A program made the position numbers and the translations under genes. The notes beneath the pieces are model-generated. The model saw nothing but the letters and a program-made list of their open reading frames with translations, was not told the origin of the DNA and did no database searches. 59,065 nucleotides of DNA from Sunxiuqinia sp963974515. Lineage in GTDB: Bacteria > Bacteroidota > Bacteroidia > Bacteroidales > Prolixibacteraceae. Below are positions 1 through 9,674 of the stretch, one piece after another. The stretch lies in NCBI RefSeq assembly GCF_963974515.1, contig NZ_CAXBDD010000013.1:1-59065 (forward strand). Direction: 5' to 3'. How positions within the stretch are numbered: position 1 is the first letter of the stretch; each line of letters starts with the position of its first letter.

Positions 1-1641
1 TACATCCAGTTAAAAGATGGTTCGGTGGGGGTTTTGCCCTCGGAATGGTTTCATAAGCTGGAAAAATATTTCCGGCATGGCGAAATTAGAAAGGACAAAC
101 TGGAGATTTCCAAACTGCGGTTTTCGGTGATCGACGAACTGTTTGACAAACTAGACGATACCCGTGTTTTGGAGGAAATTGCGGAGAAGCGGAAGCGCTT
201 AAAAAACTTCAAAAATATCAACGAGACAAGGGTTCCCAAACAGATAAAAGCCAGTTTGCGGCACTATCAAAAGGAAGGGTTGAACTGGCTCAACTTTTTA
301 GACGAAGTGCAGTGGGGAGGTATTTTGGCCGACGACATGGGCTTGGGTAAAACCTTGCAGATTTTGGCATTTTTGCAGCATCAGTCAAATAGTAAGAGAG
401 GAGTCAACCTGGTTGTGGTGCCAACCACCTTGCTATTCAATTGGGAAAATGAGTTGAAGAAATTCGCTCCCAAATTAAAAGCGCTCTATTACTATGGATC
501 CGACAGGGCAAAGAATACCTCGGAGTTTGCAAACTTCGACCTGGTTTTTACAACCTACGGAATCTTGGTACGCGACATTCAAATTTTAAGTGAATTTCGA
601 TTCAATTACGCCGTGCTCGACGAATCGCAGGCCATAAAAAATCCGGCATCGCATCGCTACAAAGCGGCTTGCTTGATCAATGCCCAAAACAAGATAGCAC
701 TTACGGGAACACCCATCGAAAACAGCACCTTCGATTTATTCGCGCAAATGAATTTTGTCAATCGTGGTTTTCTGGGCAGTGTGCAGAAATTCAAAGAAGA
801 CTATTCAGCGCCAATCGATAAAGACGGGAATGAGGTGATGGCCGGCGAACTAAATAAGATAATCAATCCCTTTATTTTGCGTCGTACCAAAGAAAATGTC
901 GCATCAGAGCTTCCCGATAAAACGGAGGACATTCTTTATTGCGAAATGGAGACGGGACAGCGCCGTGTTTATGATGCCTACCGCAACGAATACCGCAACC
1001 GCTTGCTCAGTAAAATTGAGGAAGATGGAATGGAGAAATCAAAAATGATGGTGCTGGAAGCGCTGACGCGTTTGCGCCAGATTTGTGATTCTCCCGTACT
1101 TCTTAATTCCGATGAAGTGGTTGAGAACCAGTCGGTAAAAATCAAAGAGCTTGTGCGACATATTACCAATAAAACGGGCAGACATAAAATCCTTGTGTTT
1201 TCGCAGTTTGTAAAAATGTTGGGATTGATCCAGGACGAACTGGCCAAGCTGAACATTGAATACGAATACCTCGACGGGCAAAGCAGCAGTAAGCAGCGCG
1301 AGCAATCGGTCAATCGTTTTCAGGAGAACGAAAGCCTGCGGGTATTCCTCATTAGTTTGAAAGCTGGTGGAACGGGGCTGAATTTAACCGCCGCCGACTA
1401 TGTGTACCTGGTTGACCCTTGGTGGAATCCCGCGGTAGAAAACCAGGCCATTGACCGTTGTCACCGGATTGGACAAGAAAAAAAGGTATTTGCTTATCGC
1501 ATGATCTGCAAAAATACGGTGGAAGAAAAGATTCTGACGCTTCAAAATAAAAAGAAGAAAATTGCCGGCGACATTATTCAAACCGATGAGAGTATTCTGA
1601 AAAAACTGAATCAGAACGATATTAGCGAGTTGTTTTCATAG
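1..1641 (+). CDS. SNF2-family DEAD/DEAH helicase, C-terminal part (5' truncated by window)
   Basis: The frame is open from base 1, so the true start lies upstream; about 546 codons are visible. This is an SNF2/Swi2 ATPase that would translocate on double-stranded DNA and remodel protein-DNA complexes. Seen in order: motif I DDMGLGKT (around residue 104 of the visible part), the DEAH-equivalent DESQ, motif III LTGTPIEN, a LRRTK block, then the second RecA lobe with KAGGTGLNLT, DPWWNP and the QAIDRCHRIGQ motif VI typical of SNF2 proteins. Bacteroidota members are usually about 900-1200 residues and carry an N-terminal SWIM zinc finger and a bacterial SNF2 region; that part is outside the window. 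The gene is separated from the PUL sigma factor by about 100 bases and is probably unrelated to it. The family call is firm; the cellular role is not known. Confidence 0.93.
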   Translation, partial: YIQLKDGSVGVLPSEWFHKLEKYFRHGEIRKDKLEISKLRFSVIDELFDKLDDTRVLEEIAEKRKRLKNFKNINETRVPKQIKASLRHYQKEGLNWLNFLDEVQWGGILADDMGLGKTLQILAFLQHQSNSKRGVNLVVVPTTLLFNWENELKKFAPKLKALYYYGSDRAKNTSEFANFDLVFTTYGILVRDIQILSEFRFNYAVLDESQAIKNPASHRYKAACLINAQNKIALTGTPIENSTFDLFAQMNFVNRGFLGSVQKFKEDYSAPIDKDGNEVMAGELNKIINPFILRRTKENVASELPDKTEDILYCEMETGQRRVYDAYRNEYRNRLLSKIEEDGMEKSKMMVLEALTRLRQICDSPVLLNSDEVVENQSVKIKELVRHITNKTGRHKILVFSQFVKMLGLIQDELAKLNIEYEYLDGQSSSKQREQSVNRFQENESLRVFLISLKAGGTGLNLTAADYVYLVDPWWNPAVENQAIDRCHRIGQEKKVFAYRMICKNTVEEKILTLQNKKKKIAGDIIQTDESILKKLNQNDISELFS

Positions 1642-1740
1642 GCTTTTGTGGCGGATCTGCTTTTCTCGATCACATCCAAAACGTTCGATTGAAGACTTGT
1701 GCCTTTTTTTTTTCTAAATTGCACGTCAGTTCGCGACACC

Positions 1741-2334
1741 ATGATTGACCAATCTTTAAATAGAGACCTTAAAAATGGGGATGCATCCAGTTACGATGTG
1801 TTGTACTCGCTGACAGCGGATCGTTTAAAGAACTACTGCAAGATCTTCATCAAAGATCACGTGCTGGTTGAAGACCTGGTTCAAAATGCCTACGTGCGGT
1901 TGTGGGAAAAAAGAGCGCTGATCAAACCCGATCGATCGGTGGAAAGCCTGCTGTTTACCATGATCCGCAATCAATGTTTAAATCATATTCGTGATCAAAA
2001 ACTCCTGGCAGAATCTTTCTCGCTCGATGAATACTCGTGGAGTGAGCTGCAGCATTTGTATCAAATTGACTTTTCGGGAAAAGAAGAAAGTACCCTGGAA
2101 GAGCAATTGTTCGAAGCCCTGAAAAATGCTATCGACCAGCTCCCGGAACGGCAGAATCAAATCCTGATCAAATGTAAAATCGAAGGACGGAGGCAGCAGG
2201 AAGTGGCCGACGAATTAGGGATATCGCTGAAAGCCGTCGAGAAAAATCTGGCCAAGGCCAGGATTCATCTGCGGCAGGATTTGATAGCCCGGTTCCCCGA
2301 ACTTTCACTACTCATTTTGATGCTCTTCAGGTAA
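1741..2334 (+). CDS. ECF-type RNA polymerase sigma factor (SigE/FecI-like) of the PUL
   Basis: A 197-residue sigma-70 family factor of the extracytoplasmic type. Region 2 spans about residues 20-95 with the DLVQNAYVRLW helix and a QCLNHIRD segment; region 4 spans about 135-190, beginning LPERQNQ and carrying a helix-turn-helix around EVADELGIS. I chose the ATG at 1741 because an upstream GTG in frame adds only a low-complexity stretch not found in the family. In Bacteroidota such factors are paired with a FecR-like anti-sigma and switch on an adjacent SusC/SusD locus; that exact order follows here (76 bases to the anti-sigma gene). Inference: it drives transcription of the downstream SusC operon when released by the membrane anti-sigma. 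Which promoter it recognises is not evident from sequence. Confidence 0.93.
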   Translation: MIDQSLNRDLKNGDASSYDVLYSLTADRLKNYCKIFIKDHVLVEDLVQNAYVRLWEKRALIKPDRSVESLLFTMIRNQCLNHIRDQKLLAESFSLDEYSWSELQHLYQIDFSGKEESTLEEQLFEALKNAIDQLPERQNQILIKCKIEGRRQQEVADELGISLKAVEKNLAKARIHLRQDLIARFPELSLLILMLFR

Positions 2335-2410
2335 ATTGGGTAAATATATTCCACCCAAGGGGGTAGGGATTTTTGATTCCCGGTGTATTGATGATGAAAG
2401 GGTATTCAGG

Positions 2411-3382
2411 ATGAAAGAAAAAATACAACTATATTTAGAAGGAAAACTTCCGGAAAAAGAACAGGCAGCCTTGCTCGATTGGCTTCGGGACGAAGATCAC
2501 AGACGGGTTTTTGATTCGGAAAAAGCCTGGTGGTGGAAAGAAACGAAATTGCGCAGAGAAGGACGAATATCCGACTTGGGACAAGTTCGCCTTCGTGAGC
2601 GATTAAAAGAAAAGCAGCAAATGGAGCGTTCAGCGCTTTTGCTAAACTGGCACCGCTACGCGGCAATTGTCTTGTTGATGATTGTTTTGTCAGGTTCTGT
2701 ATTTGTGTACAATATCTATTTCAATACTGAACTTCAACTCACCCAGATTCATACGAAGCTGGGCCAAATGTCAACGGTGACTATGCCTGATGGAAGCAAA
2801 ATCTGGGTAAACTCCGATACCAAATTAACTTACAATAACCAGTACGGGATTCAAAATCGGGCGATCCAGGTTCAGGGCGAAGCTTATTTTCATGTGGCTA
2901 AGAACCGGAAGAATCCATTTATTGTCGATTTGGGAGCTATTAAGGTGAAGGTGACGGGCACGCAGTTTGGCATTTCCAATTACGACGATCTGAATGAGAT
3001 GAATGTGGTGCTGGAGGAGGGAAGTGTGGAAATCCAGTCGGCTTCGGATGAGTTGATAACCAGCCTGAAACCTGAAGAGTTAGCCGTTTTCAATAAAAAG
3101 ACAAACACCATCCATACGTTGAAAGTTAATCCAGTGCAATACACTTCGTGGAGAGATGGCCTGTTAAATATCTTCGAGTTACCGCTGGATCAACTGGTGG
3201 TTAAACTTGAGCGGAGGTATAATCAGAAATTTGACGTTGATCCTTTGATAAAGGATCTTCCCTATACGTTTAGTATTGAAGATGAGTCGCTTGCTGAAGT
3301 AATTCATTTAATTGAGCGGATTTCACCAGTCAAGGCACAACAGGAAGGAAATGTCATTAAATTGAAGTATATGAATCGCTAA
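2411..3382 (+). CDS. FecR-family transmembrane anti-sigma factor
   Basis: A 323-residue protein with a cytoplasmic N-terminal segment of about 75 residues, one membrane helix (about residues 80-102, YAAIVLLMIVL), a periplasmic FecR domain with the hallmark MPDGSKIWVNSDT near residue 125, and a C-terminal DUF4974-like domain (about 250-320) that usually docks to the STN domain of the transporter. The ATG at 2411 is preferred over an upstream TTG, whose extension looks unrelated to the family. Known role: it holds the ECF sigma factor at the membrane and releases it after an outer-membrane substrate signal. Its position between the sigma factor and the SusC gene fits exactly. A perfect hairpin lies in the gap between this gene and the SusC gene. 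Confidence 0.92.
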   Translation: MKEKIQLYLEGKLPEKEQAALLDWLRDEDHRRVFDSEKAWWWKETKLRREGRISDLGQVRLRERLKEKQQMERSALLLNWHRYAAIVLLMIVLSGSVFVYNIYFNTELQLTQIHTKLGQMSTVTMPDGSKIWVNSDTKLTYNNQYGIQNRAIQVQGEAYFHVAKNRKNPFIVDLGAIKVKVTGTQFGISNYDDLNEMNVVLEEGSVEIQSASDELITSLKPEELAVFNKKTNTIHTLKVNPVQYTSWRDGLLNIFELPLDQLVVKLERRYNQKFDVDPLIKDLPYTFSIEDESLAEVIHLIERISPVKAQQEGNVIKLKYMNR

Positions 3383-3400
3383 GCAATTTTTGAAAAAAAA

Positions 3401-3426
3401 CAGGAAAGTGCGGGAACACTTTCCTG
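3401..3426 (+). promoter_or_regulatory. 10-bp perfect stem-loop between anti-sigma gene and SusC gene
   Basis: CAGGAAAGTG at 3401-3410 is the exact reverse complement of CACTTTCCTG at 3417-3426, with a six-base loop. There is no T-run after it, so it is not a classical terminator. It may be an attenuator, an RNA processing site or a stabiliser that separates low-level sigma/anti-sigma mRNA from abundant SusC mRNA; this is inference. Confidence 0.55.
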
Positions 3427-3486
3427 AGGTCAAACCTGTCATTGGTAGATGACAATTTTATAAACCTTTTAATTCAGTTCAAAATT

Positions 3487-6400
3487 ATGAAAAAAAAATT
3501 AGGAATCTGGGGATTCTTGTCTCCTTTTGTTAAATCTCAAACGGGAAGAATTATGCGGCTAACGTTTCTCTTTCTTCTGGCCGGGCTCCTGCAGGTAACT
3601 GCAAGTTCATTTGGTCAAAATACGAAGCTCAACCTCGACTTGCAAAATGTAGCGGTTCGGGAAGTGATGCAAGCCATTGAGAACCAAAGCAAGTATCGAT
3701 TTGCCTACAGTTCGGAATTCATTGATTTGGATCGAAAAGTGGCTCTTTCCTTGCAGAACCAAAGTATTGACAATACGTTGAAGGCCTTGTTTGAAGGTTC
3801 AGGAATCACCTACCAGGTATCGGACCGGTTAATCATGCTTTATGGCAAAACGGACCGCTTGAATGCCCAACAACAAAAGGTTACGATTGAGGGACAGGTG
3901 ACCGATGCTTCCGGAGAGTCACTTCCCGGGGTAACGGTTGCTGTGAAGGGCACTGTGCAGGGAACAATAACTGACCAGGACGGAAATTATTCGTTGAACA
4001 ATGTTCCCGGAGACGGAACCTTGGTGTTTTCGTTTGTAGGGATGAGGGCACAGGAAGTCTCTGTTGCCGGACAAACAGTCATAAACGTGTTGCTGGAAGA
4101 AGAAATGGTTGGCGTTGATGAAGTGATTGTTGTTGGCTATTCTGTTCAGAAAAAATCAACCCTGACTGGCGCGGTATCGCCAGTGAATGTTGACGATATG
4201 TCAAAGCGCCGCGTCGCTGATCTGTCACAGGCCTTGCAGGGGCAGGTGGCAGGGGTGCAGGTAAGCCAAAGTACCGGTGCCCCGGGAGATGAAATCAATA
4301 TCCGCATCCGGGGTGAAGGAACAATTGGAAACAACAACCCGCTGTACATCGTTGATGGTGTGCCCACCCGCGAACTAAGCTTTTTAAACCCGGCTGATAT
4401 TCAGTCGATGACTGTACTGAAAGATGCTTCAGCCGCCGCAATTTACGGATCGCGTGCCTCTGCCGGGGTCATCATCATCACGACAAAAAGTGGTGTGAAA
4501 GGGAGATCTGTGTTTGATGTCAATTACTTCCGCGGTGTTCAAAATGCGGTGAACCTACCCAACTTGCTAAACACGGAGCAATACATGAATGTTGTTGAAA
4601 AAGCATGGAACAATGCCGGTTACGGCGGAACAAATCCTTATACTGCCGACAAAGGAAGGGCAGATTTTGCCAACACTGATTGGTTGGACGAAGTGTTTGA
4701 GCCGGGCTATTCCCAAAATATCCAGTTGACAGCCAGCGGTGGGAACGAAAAATTGCAATACCTGATTTCCGCAGGTTATTACGACCAGGACGGGATTGTT
4801 GTTTTTGACAATGACAAATACCAACGGTATAACTTCAGGACCAATATCAATGCTGATTTGACTGACCGGATTAAAATCGGGACCAACTTGCAACTTTCTT
4901 ATGCAGCCCAGGATAAATTATCTTCGAAAGGCGATGCGCCGGGAATTATACGCCATGCTTTGCTGCGCCCGCCGGTCCTTTCTGTTTATAAAGACCCAAG
5001 TGACCCCACCTATTCGGAAAATGACCCGTTTACCGATTTGCCGTTTTACCTTCACAATAACCGGGACAATGGAGGATGGGAAAGCGACAAATACGAGTGG
5101 ACCCAAAATCCAGTCGCGTTGGCTTATTTTGCCGATGATAAACGGTCCAATTTCAAGACCTTTGGCAATCTTTATGGTGAAGTGTATTTTTTAAAAGACA
5201 AGTCGCTCAAATTCAGGACCAGCGTTGGTATTGATTTGAATTTCACTCACAACAAGGCATTTTACCGAAACTTTGGTGATGATGATGGTGGCGGCAGCGA
5301 AATTGATAAAGGCACGGGCCGTCAAAACCGTCCGAATGGATTGAATGAAGACCGCGGTGAAGCGCTGACGGTATCGTGGAACAATACGCTGAACCTGAAT
5401 AAAACCATCGGAAAACATGCCGTCAACGCTTTAGTTGGAAGCGAGTTTATCACCAATTATGCCTCAAGTATCAATGCGTCCAGAAGGCGTTATGAATACG
5501 ACACAGAGAAATTCACTTACATCGATTTTGGTAGCACCGAACAGGATTTATGGAATGGCGGCTCCGGCTCAGAATGGGCATTGTTGTCATTTTTCGCCTC
5601 GGCAACCTATGTGTATGATTCAAAGTATATGCTCACGGCAAATTTCCGTGCTGATGCTTCTTCGCGTTTTGCTGAAGACAACCAGTGGGGCTACTTCCCT
5701 TCAGTTTCTGCAGGATGGAAACTTTCTGAAGAAAACTTCATGGCGCAATATGACTGGCTTTCCGATCTGAAACTCCGGGCAAGCGTTGGACAACTTGGCA
5801 ACCAGGAGATTGACAATTACGCCTATCTGACACTTATCAAAAAAGACGGTGACAAATATTTGATTTCCAGATACGGGAATTCCGATCTGAAATGGGAAAC
5901 TACCATGCAGTACAATTATGGTATCGATGCGGGCTTTTTTAAAAACAAATTGTACCTGTCGGTTGATTATTTCCAAAAAAACACCACCGATATTTTGCTG
6001 CCCATTTCGTTGCCAAAAATCGTTGGCGATGTGCAGCCAACCATTGTGAATGCCGGCGAGGTCAGCAATAATGGGCTTGAGTTTGGCATAACTTTGCGAA
6101 ATAGTGAAAGGGCGTTTAAGTATAGCATCAATGCCAACTTTTCAACCGTTAAAAACAAGGTGGAAAAATTGCACCCGAACCTGCCCAGCATGATTGGCCA
6201 GGTTACCCGGACGGAAGTTGGACAACCACTGAACGCCTATTACGGATATGTGTTTGAAGGAATCTACCAGAATAGTGCCGAAATTGACGAACATCTTTTT
6301 GAGACCGCCAACCCAACAGTGGTTCCGGGCGACATCCGTTTCAAAGATTTAAATGCTGATGGCAAGATCGACGACAATGACCGTGGTTTTATTGGCGATC

Positions 6401-6873
6401 CCAATCCGGGGATTTTATATGGGCTGAACCTATCCGGATCATACAAACGATTTGACCTGTCTTTCCTCTTTCAGGGAATAGGGCAGGTGGACCGTTACAA
6501 CGATTCGAAAAAGATTGTTGACTACGATACACGTCCGTTTAACTACACCACCGGAATATTGGATAGTTGGGACGGCGAAGGATCAACCAACAGCCGGCCG
6601 CGCGTTAGTTTCACCGATAATGGAAGTAGCAAAATTTCCAGTATTTATATTGAAGATGCTTCATTTCTGCGCCTGAAGAATGTGGAGTTGGGCTATTCAT
6701 GGTCGAACATTCGCAGATTTGGCTTGAAGAACATCAGGTTGTATGTGTCGGCTCAAAATGTATTTACAATCACCGATTACAGCGGACTGGACCCGGAATC
6801 AACTGACCTGATGGACATGGGCACTTATCCGCAGTCGCGTTCATTCATTGGCGGTGTTAATCTAAGCTTTTAA
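3487..6873 (+). CDS. SusC/RagA-family TonB-dependent outer-membrane transporter with STN domain
   Basis: This 1128-residue protein imports oligosaccharides across the outer membrane using TonB energy. After the signal peptide (hydrophobic stretch LTFLFLLAGLLQ) there is an STN secretin/TonB short domain (about residues 45-118), then a carboxypeptidase-regulatory-like domain (about 132-205), a DEVIVVGYS segment typical of SusC proteins near the plug, the plug itself (about 220-330), and a long beta-barrel ending in phenylalanine (NLSF), as outer-membrane barrels do. The ATG at 3487 (MKKKLG) is preferred to an upstream TTG. The STN domain is present in transporters that signal to FecR anti-sigma factors, which fits the genes just upstream. 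SusD follows after 28 bases. The substrate cannot be read from the sequence. Confidence 0.96.
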   Translation: MKKKLGIWGFLSPFVKSQTGRIMRLTFLFLLAGLLQVTASSFGQNTKLNLDLQNVAVREVMQAIENQSKYRFAYSSEFIDLDRKVALSLQNQSIDNTLKALFEGSGITYQVSDRLIMLYGKTDRLNAQQQKVTIEGQVTDASGESLPGVTVAVKGTVQGTITDQDGNYSLNNVPGDGTLVFSFVGMRAQEVSVAGQTVINVLLEEEMVGVDEVIVVGYSVQKKSTLTGAVSPVNVDDMSKRRVADLSQALQGQVAGVQVSQSTGAPGDEINIRIRGEGTIGNNNPLYIVDGVPTRELSFLNPADIQSMTVLKDASAAAIYGSRASAGVIIITTKSGVKGRSVFDVNYFRGVQNAVNLPNLLNTEQYMNVVEKAWNNAGYGGTNPYTADKGRADFANTDWLDEVFEPGYSQNIQLTASGGNEKLQYLISAGYYDQDGIVVFDNDKYQRYNFRTNINADLTDRIKIGTNLQLSYAAQDKLSSKGDAPGIIRHALLRPPVLSVYKDPSDPTYSENDPFTDLPFYLHNNRDNGGWESDKYEWTQNPVALAYFADDKRSNFKTFGNLYGEVYFLKDKSLKFRTSVGIDLNFTHNKAFYRNFGDDDGGGSEIDKGTGRQNRPNGLNEDRGEALTVSWNNTLNLNKTIGKHAVNALVGSEFITNYASSINASRRRYEYDTEKFTYIDFGSTEQDLWNGGSGSEWALLSFFASATYVYDSKYMLTANFRADASSRFAEDNQWGYFPSVSAGWKLSEENFMAQYDWLSDLKLRASVGQLGNQEIDNYAYLTLIKKDGDKYLISRYGNSDLKWETTMQYNYGIDAGFFKNKLYLSVDYFQKNTTDILLPISLPKIVGDVQPTIVNAGEVSNNGLEFGITLRNSERAFKYSINANFSTVKNKVEKLHPNLPSMIGQVTRTEVGQPLNAYYGYVFEGIYQNSAEIDEHLFETANPTVVPGDIRFKDLNADGKIDDNDRGFIGDPNPGILYGLNLSGSYKRFDLSFLFQGIGQVDRYNDSKKIVDYDTRPFNYTTGILDSWDGEGSTNSRPRVSFTDNGSSKISSIYIEDASFLRLKNVELGYSWSNIRRFGLKNIRLYVSAQNVFTITDYSGLDPESTDLMDMGTYPQSRSFIGGVNLSF

Positions 6874-6901
6874 TCAAACCATAAAAAAAAAACAAACAGA
6901 T

Positions 6902-8380
6902 ATGAAATTAAAATATAACATATTCCTAATAGCACTACTGTTTCTGGTGAGTTGCGAAGGTTATTTGACTGAAGACCCCATTGGATTGCTGACACCGGAG
7001 CAGGTGAACCTGGAGCCAACAACAACTAGCGTAAATTATTCCGTCAGTTCATCATACCAACTACTGTCAAGTACGTTAAACATCATCGGCGAGTGGGGAT
7101 GGGATGATGGCACCGTGACCCGGAATGACTTCATTTTACATGATATTGCTTCAGACGATATGCAGAAAAAATGGAACCCCGATGGCGACCAGGCTTGGAT
7201 GGACCAATTCAATAACTTCAGTTTTGTTGCATCCAACGGTGGTTTTAACGGAACCTGGAGTTACGACTATGAAGGGATCTCACGGGCCAACACGGCAATC
7301 AGCTATTTGACCGATGTCGAAATGATGGGCAAGCTAAACATGGAGGCATCCCTGAAAGACCGCCTGTTGGGTGAATCCTATTTTTTGCGCGCCTTCTATT
7401 ATTTTGATTTGGTAACTATCTATGGTGATGTGCCTTTGCTGCTGACTCCCCTGACTTCTTTTGAAGAAGCATACGAAGTGGCGGTCAGGGTTGATGAGGT
7501 AGAAGTCTGGACGCAAATCAGCAGCGACTTGGCTAATGCGAAAGACCTGCTGCCAAATAGCAAATATTCGGTTGAAGCTGAAAAATGGCGTGCCTCCAAA
7601 GGTGCTGTCATTGCCATGCAAGCTAAAGTGGCACTGTTTAATGAAAATTGGCAGGAAGTGATCAACTTGGTCGGTGAATTGGAAACCTTGGGATTTTATC
7701 AGCTAAATGCCAACTACTTTGACAGTTTTCGTGTGGCCAAGGAATTTGCAGAAGATGAAGTGATTTTTGCTTATGACCACCAATCTTCTCAAACACCCCA
7801 AAAAGGAAATGGCTTGTGTGCATTGATTGGGTGGGGCTTTGTTGCGCCCGAAGCAAACTTTGTCGAGGCCTTTGAGATCAATGACCCGCGCCTGTTTTAC
7901 ACGGTTGATATTGACGCAAAAAACGTGAACAAACTTTTGGGTACCCTGGATGGAACAAACAAAGGCAACGACGATTCGCCGAGCAACCGGATTTTTATCC
8001 GTTGGGCCGATGTTTTGCTTTGGAAAGCGGAAGCACTTCTGGAAACCGGTAAACCCGCCGAAGCTGTTGGGATGATCAACACCATCAGGCAAAGGGCACG
8101 TAATTCGGTTACTGCTACCGGAGGCACAGCGCCGGCAGGCACTTTGCCAGACCGGGACGTCAATGAAACTGATGCCAACGTGATTAAAGACTGGTTGATC
8201 CACGAACGGCGGGTGGAATTAGGTTTTGAGTCACACCGCTACAATGATTTGAGGCGTTGGAGAATCGCAAAAGATGTGCTTGGTTCTCGTGGGTTTCAAG
8301 ACCACAACTATTTGTATCCTATTCCACAAGGTGAGATTGATAAATCAGGCGGGAGTATTACTCAGAACGCAGGCTATTGA
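6902..8380 (+). CDS. SusD/RagB-family glycan-binding outer-membrane lipoprotein
   Basis: A 492-residue surface lipoprotein that acts as the lid and glycan-binding partner of SusC. The signal peptide ends in a lipobox with the acylated cysteine at residue 18 (FLVSC). The N-terminal helical region with TPR-like pairs holds the RAFYYFDLV segment common in RagB/SusD; the C-terminal SusD region contains WADVLLWKAEAL and HERRVELGFES, which are strong family markers, and the protein ends with the usual YPIPQ motif region. It follows the SusC gene by 28 bases and is surely in the same transcript. No gene-specific regulation is seen. Downstream lies a complex palindrome that could separate this gene from the GH130 gene. 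Confidence 0.96.
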   Translation: MKLKYNIFLIALLFLVSCEGYLTEDPIGLLTPEQVNLEPTTTSVNYSVSSSYQLLSSTLNIIGEWGWDDGTVTRNDFILHDIASDDMQKKWNPDGDQAWMDQFNNFSFVASNGGFNGTWSYDYEGISRANTAISYLTDVEMMGKLNMEASLKDRLLGESYFLRAFYYFDLVTIYGDVPLLLTPLTSFEEAYEVAVRVDEVEVWTQISSDLANAKDLLPNSKYSVEAEKWRASKGAVIAMQAKVALFNENWQEVINLVGELETLGFYQLNANYFDSFRVAKEFAEDEVIFAYDHQSSQTPQKGNGLCALIGWGFVAPEANFVEAFEINDPRLFYTVDIDAKNVNKLLGTLDGTNKGNDDSPSNRIFIRWADVLLWKAEALLETGKPAEAVGMINTIRQRARNSVTATGGTAPAGTLPDRDVNETDANVIKDWLIHERRVELGFESHRYNDLRRWRIAKDVLGSRGFQDHNYLYPIPQGEIDKSGGSITQNAGY

Positions 8381-8429
8381 TCTTGATTCATTTTGAACTC
8401 AGTAGTGTCCGGTTAAAGTTCCAGATTAT

Positions 8430-8505
8430 GGGCTAAAGCCCAAGCGGGCAACGGGCTTCACTAAGCCTGGCTTAGTGATCGCACTATGAAGCCGGGGCTT
8501 TAGCC
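8430..8505. repeat. Nested palindromic element (REP/cruciform-like) after susD
   Basis: Three nested inverted repeats fill 76 bases. The outer arms are GGGCTAAAGCCC (8430-8441) and GGGCTTTAGCC (8495-8505). Inside are GGCTTCA (8454-8460) and TGAAGCC (8487-8493). The core is TCACTAAGCC (8458-8467) against GGCTTAGTGA (8469-8478) with a one-base gap. The left outer arm is also a palindrome by itself. It looks like a REP-type intergenic element or RNA stabiliser; only one copy exists in this window, so its repeat status is untested. Confidence 0.6.
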
Positions 8506-8537
8506 TACAAATTTTATTCATTACAAAAACGAAAAAC

Positions 8538-9674
8538 ATGAGAATCCTATTTTTATTAGCCGTCCTTTTTTTGCTGGCTCAGTGCAATGCTCAAAAACCA
8601 GCGCAGACAAACACTTTTCTGATACCTTTTACGAAGAACCTGGAAGTAAATCCTTGTTTAACCCCTTCAGATACCATCCAGTTTTACTGCCCGGTGCGCG
8701 AGGCGGAAGTCCGATGGGAGGAAAAGGATGTTTTCAACCCGGCCAGCGCCGTAAAGGGCGATACCTTGTTTTTGCTCTACCGGGCTGAAGATACGATTGG
8801 GAAATATAATGGAACCTCACGGATCGGTCTGGCTTACAGTCTTGATGGTTATCATTTTGAAAAAGAAGCGGAACCTGTTTTGTACCCCGACCATGATGAG
8901 TTCTTCAAATACGAGTGGGAGGGTGGCTGTGAAGACCCACGGCTGGTTGAAGATGAAAACGGTACGTATTACATGACTTACACCGCTTATGACGGCGACA
9001 AAGCACGGCTTTTTGTTGCAAGTTCAACCGATTTAAGGCAATGGACGAAACATGGCTCCGTGTTTCAAAAGGCAGGAGACCAATTTGTTGACATGTGGTC
9101 AAAAGCCGGTTCGGTGGTAAGCCGTCAGGAAAGTGGGCGCATGGTTGCCACCAAAATCAATGGTAAATATTGGATGTATTGGGGCGAATCAAACATTTAT
9201 ATGGCAACTTCCGATAATTTAATCGATTGGTCGCCTTTGTTGGAAACCGATCCGCAAAAAATGCAGTTGGATACCATGCGCCACTACGATACAGCCTTTC
9301 AAATTGTGTTTTCAACACGCGAAGGAGAATTTGACAGCGAACTTGTTGAGCCGGGACCACCTGCTGTGATCACTGAAGAAGGCATTCTTTTTATTTACAA
9401 CAGTAAAAACAGCCCGACGTTTGGAGACAAAAACCTGGCTCCCGGAACGTATGCTGCCGGTCAGATTTTGATGGACAAAAATGATCCGACGGTAGTTTTG
9501 CAGCGGATGGATGACTGGTTTATCACCCCCGACCAGCCTTTTGAAATCACCGGTCAGGTTAACAACGTTTGTTTTGTGGAAGGTTTGGCTTTTTTCAAAA
9601 ACAAATGGTTATTGTACTACGGTACTGCCGATTCGAAAATTGCAGTGGCGGAATCAGATGCAAAACTTGATTAA
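8538..9674 (+). CDS. Glycoside hydrolase family 130 lipoprotein (beta-mannoside phosphorylase or hydrolase)
   Basis: A 378-residue five-bladed beta-propeller enzyme. The signal peptide ends at a lipobox (LLAQC, cysteine at residue 16), so it should sit on a membrane. Family marks are NPASAV near residue 70, LLYRAED, the block GCEDPRLVEDENG followed by YYMTYTAYDGD, and SSTDLRQW. GH130 enzymes cleave beta-mannosidic bonds either by phosphorolysis or by hydrolysis; lipoprotein placement outside the cytoplasm favours hydrolysis because free phosphate is limiting there, but I cannot decide the mechanism from motifs alone. It lies 157 bases after SusD, beyond the nested palindrome, and before two hairpins, so it probably ends the first PUL transcript. 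Confidence 0.85.
   Translation: MRILFLLAVLFLLAQCNAQKPAQTNTFLIPFTKNLEVNPCLTPSDTIQFYCPVREAEVRWEEKDVFNPASAVKGDTLFLLYRAEDTIGKYNGTSRIGLAYSLDGYHFEKEAEPVLYPDHDEFFKYEWEGGCEDPRLVEDENGTYYMTYTAYDGDKARLFVASSTDLRQWTKHGSVFQKAGDQFVDMWSKAGSVVSRQESGRMVATKINGKYWMYWGESNIYMATSDNLIDWSPLLETDPQKMQLDTMRHYDTAFQIVFSTREGEFDSELVEPGPPAVITEEGILFIYNSKNSPTFGDKNLAPGTYAAGQILMDKNDPTVVLQRMDDWFITPDQPFEITGQVNNVCFVEGLAFFKNKWLLYYGTADSKIAVAESDAKLD

Noticed and set aside
7703..8203. Long antisense ORF of 166 codons within susD
   Set aside because: It lies fully inside a clear SusD gene, has no family character, and its length follows from the codon use of the sense gene.
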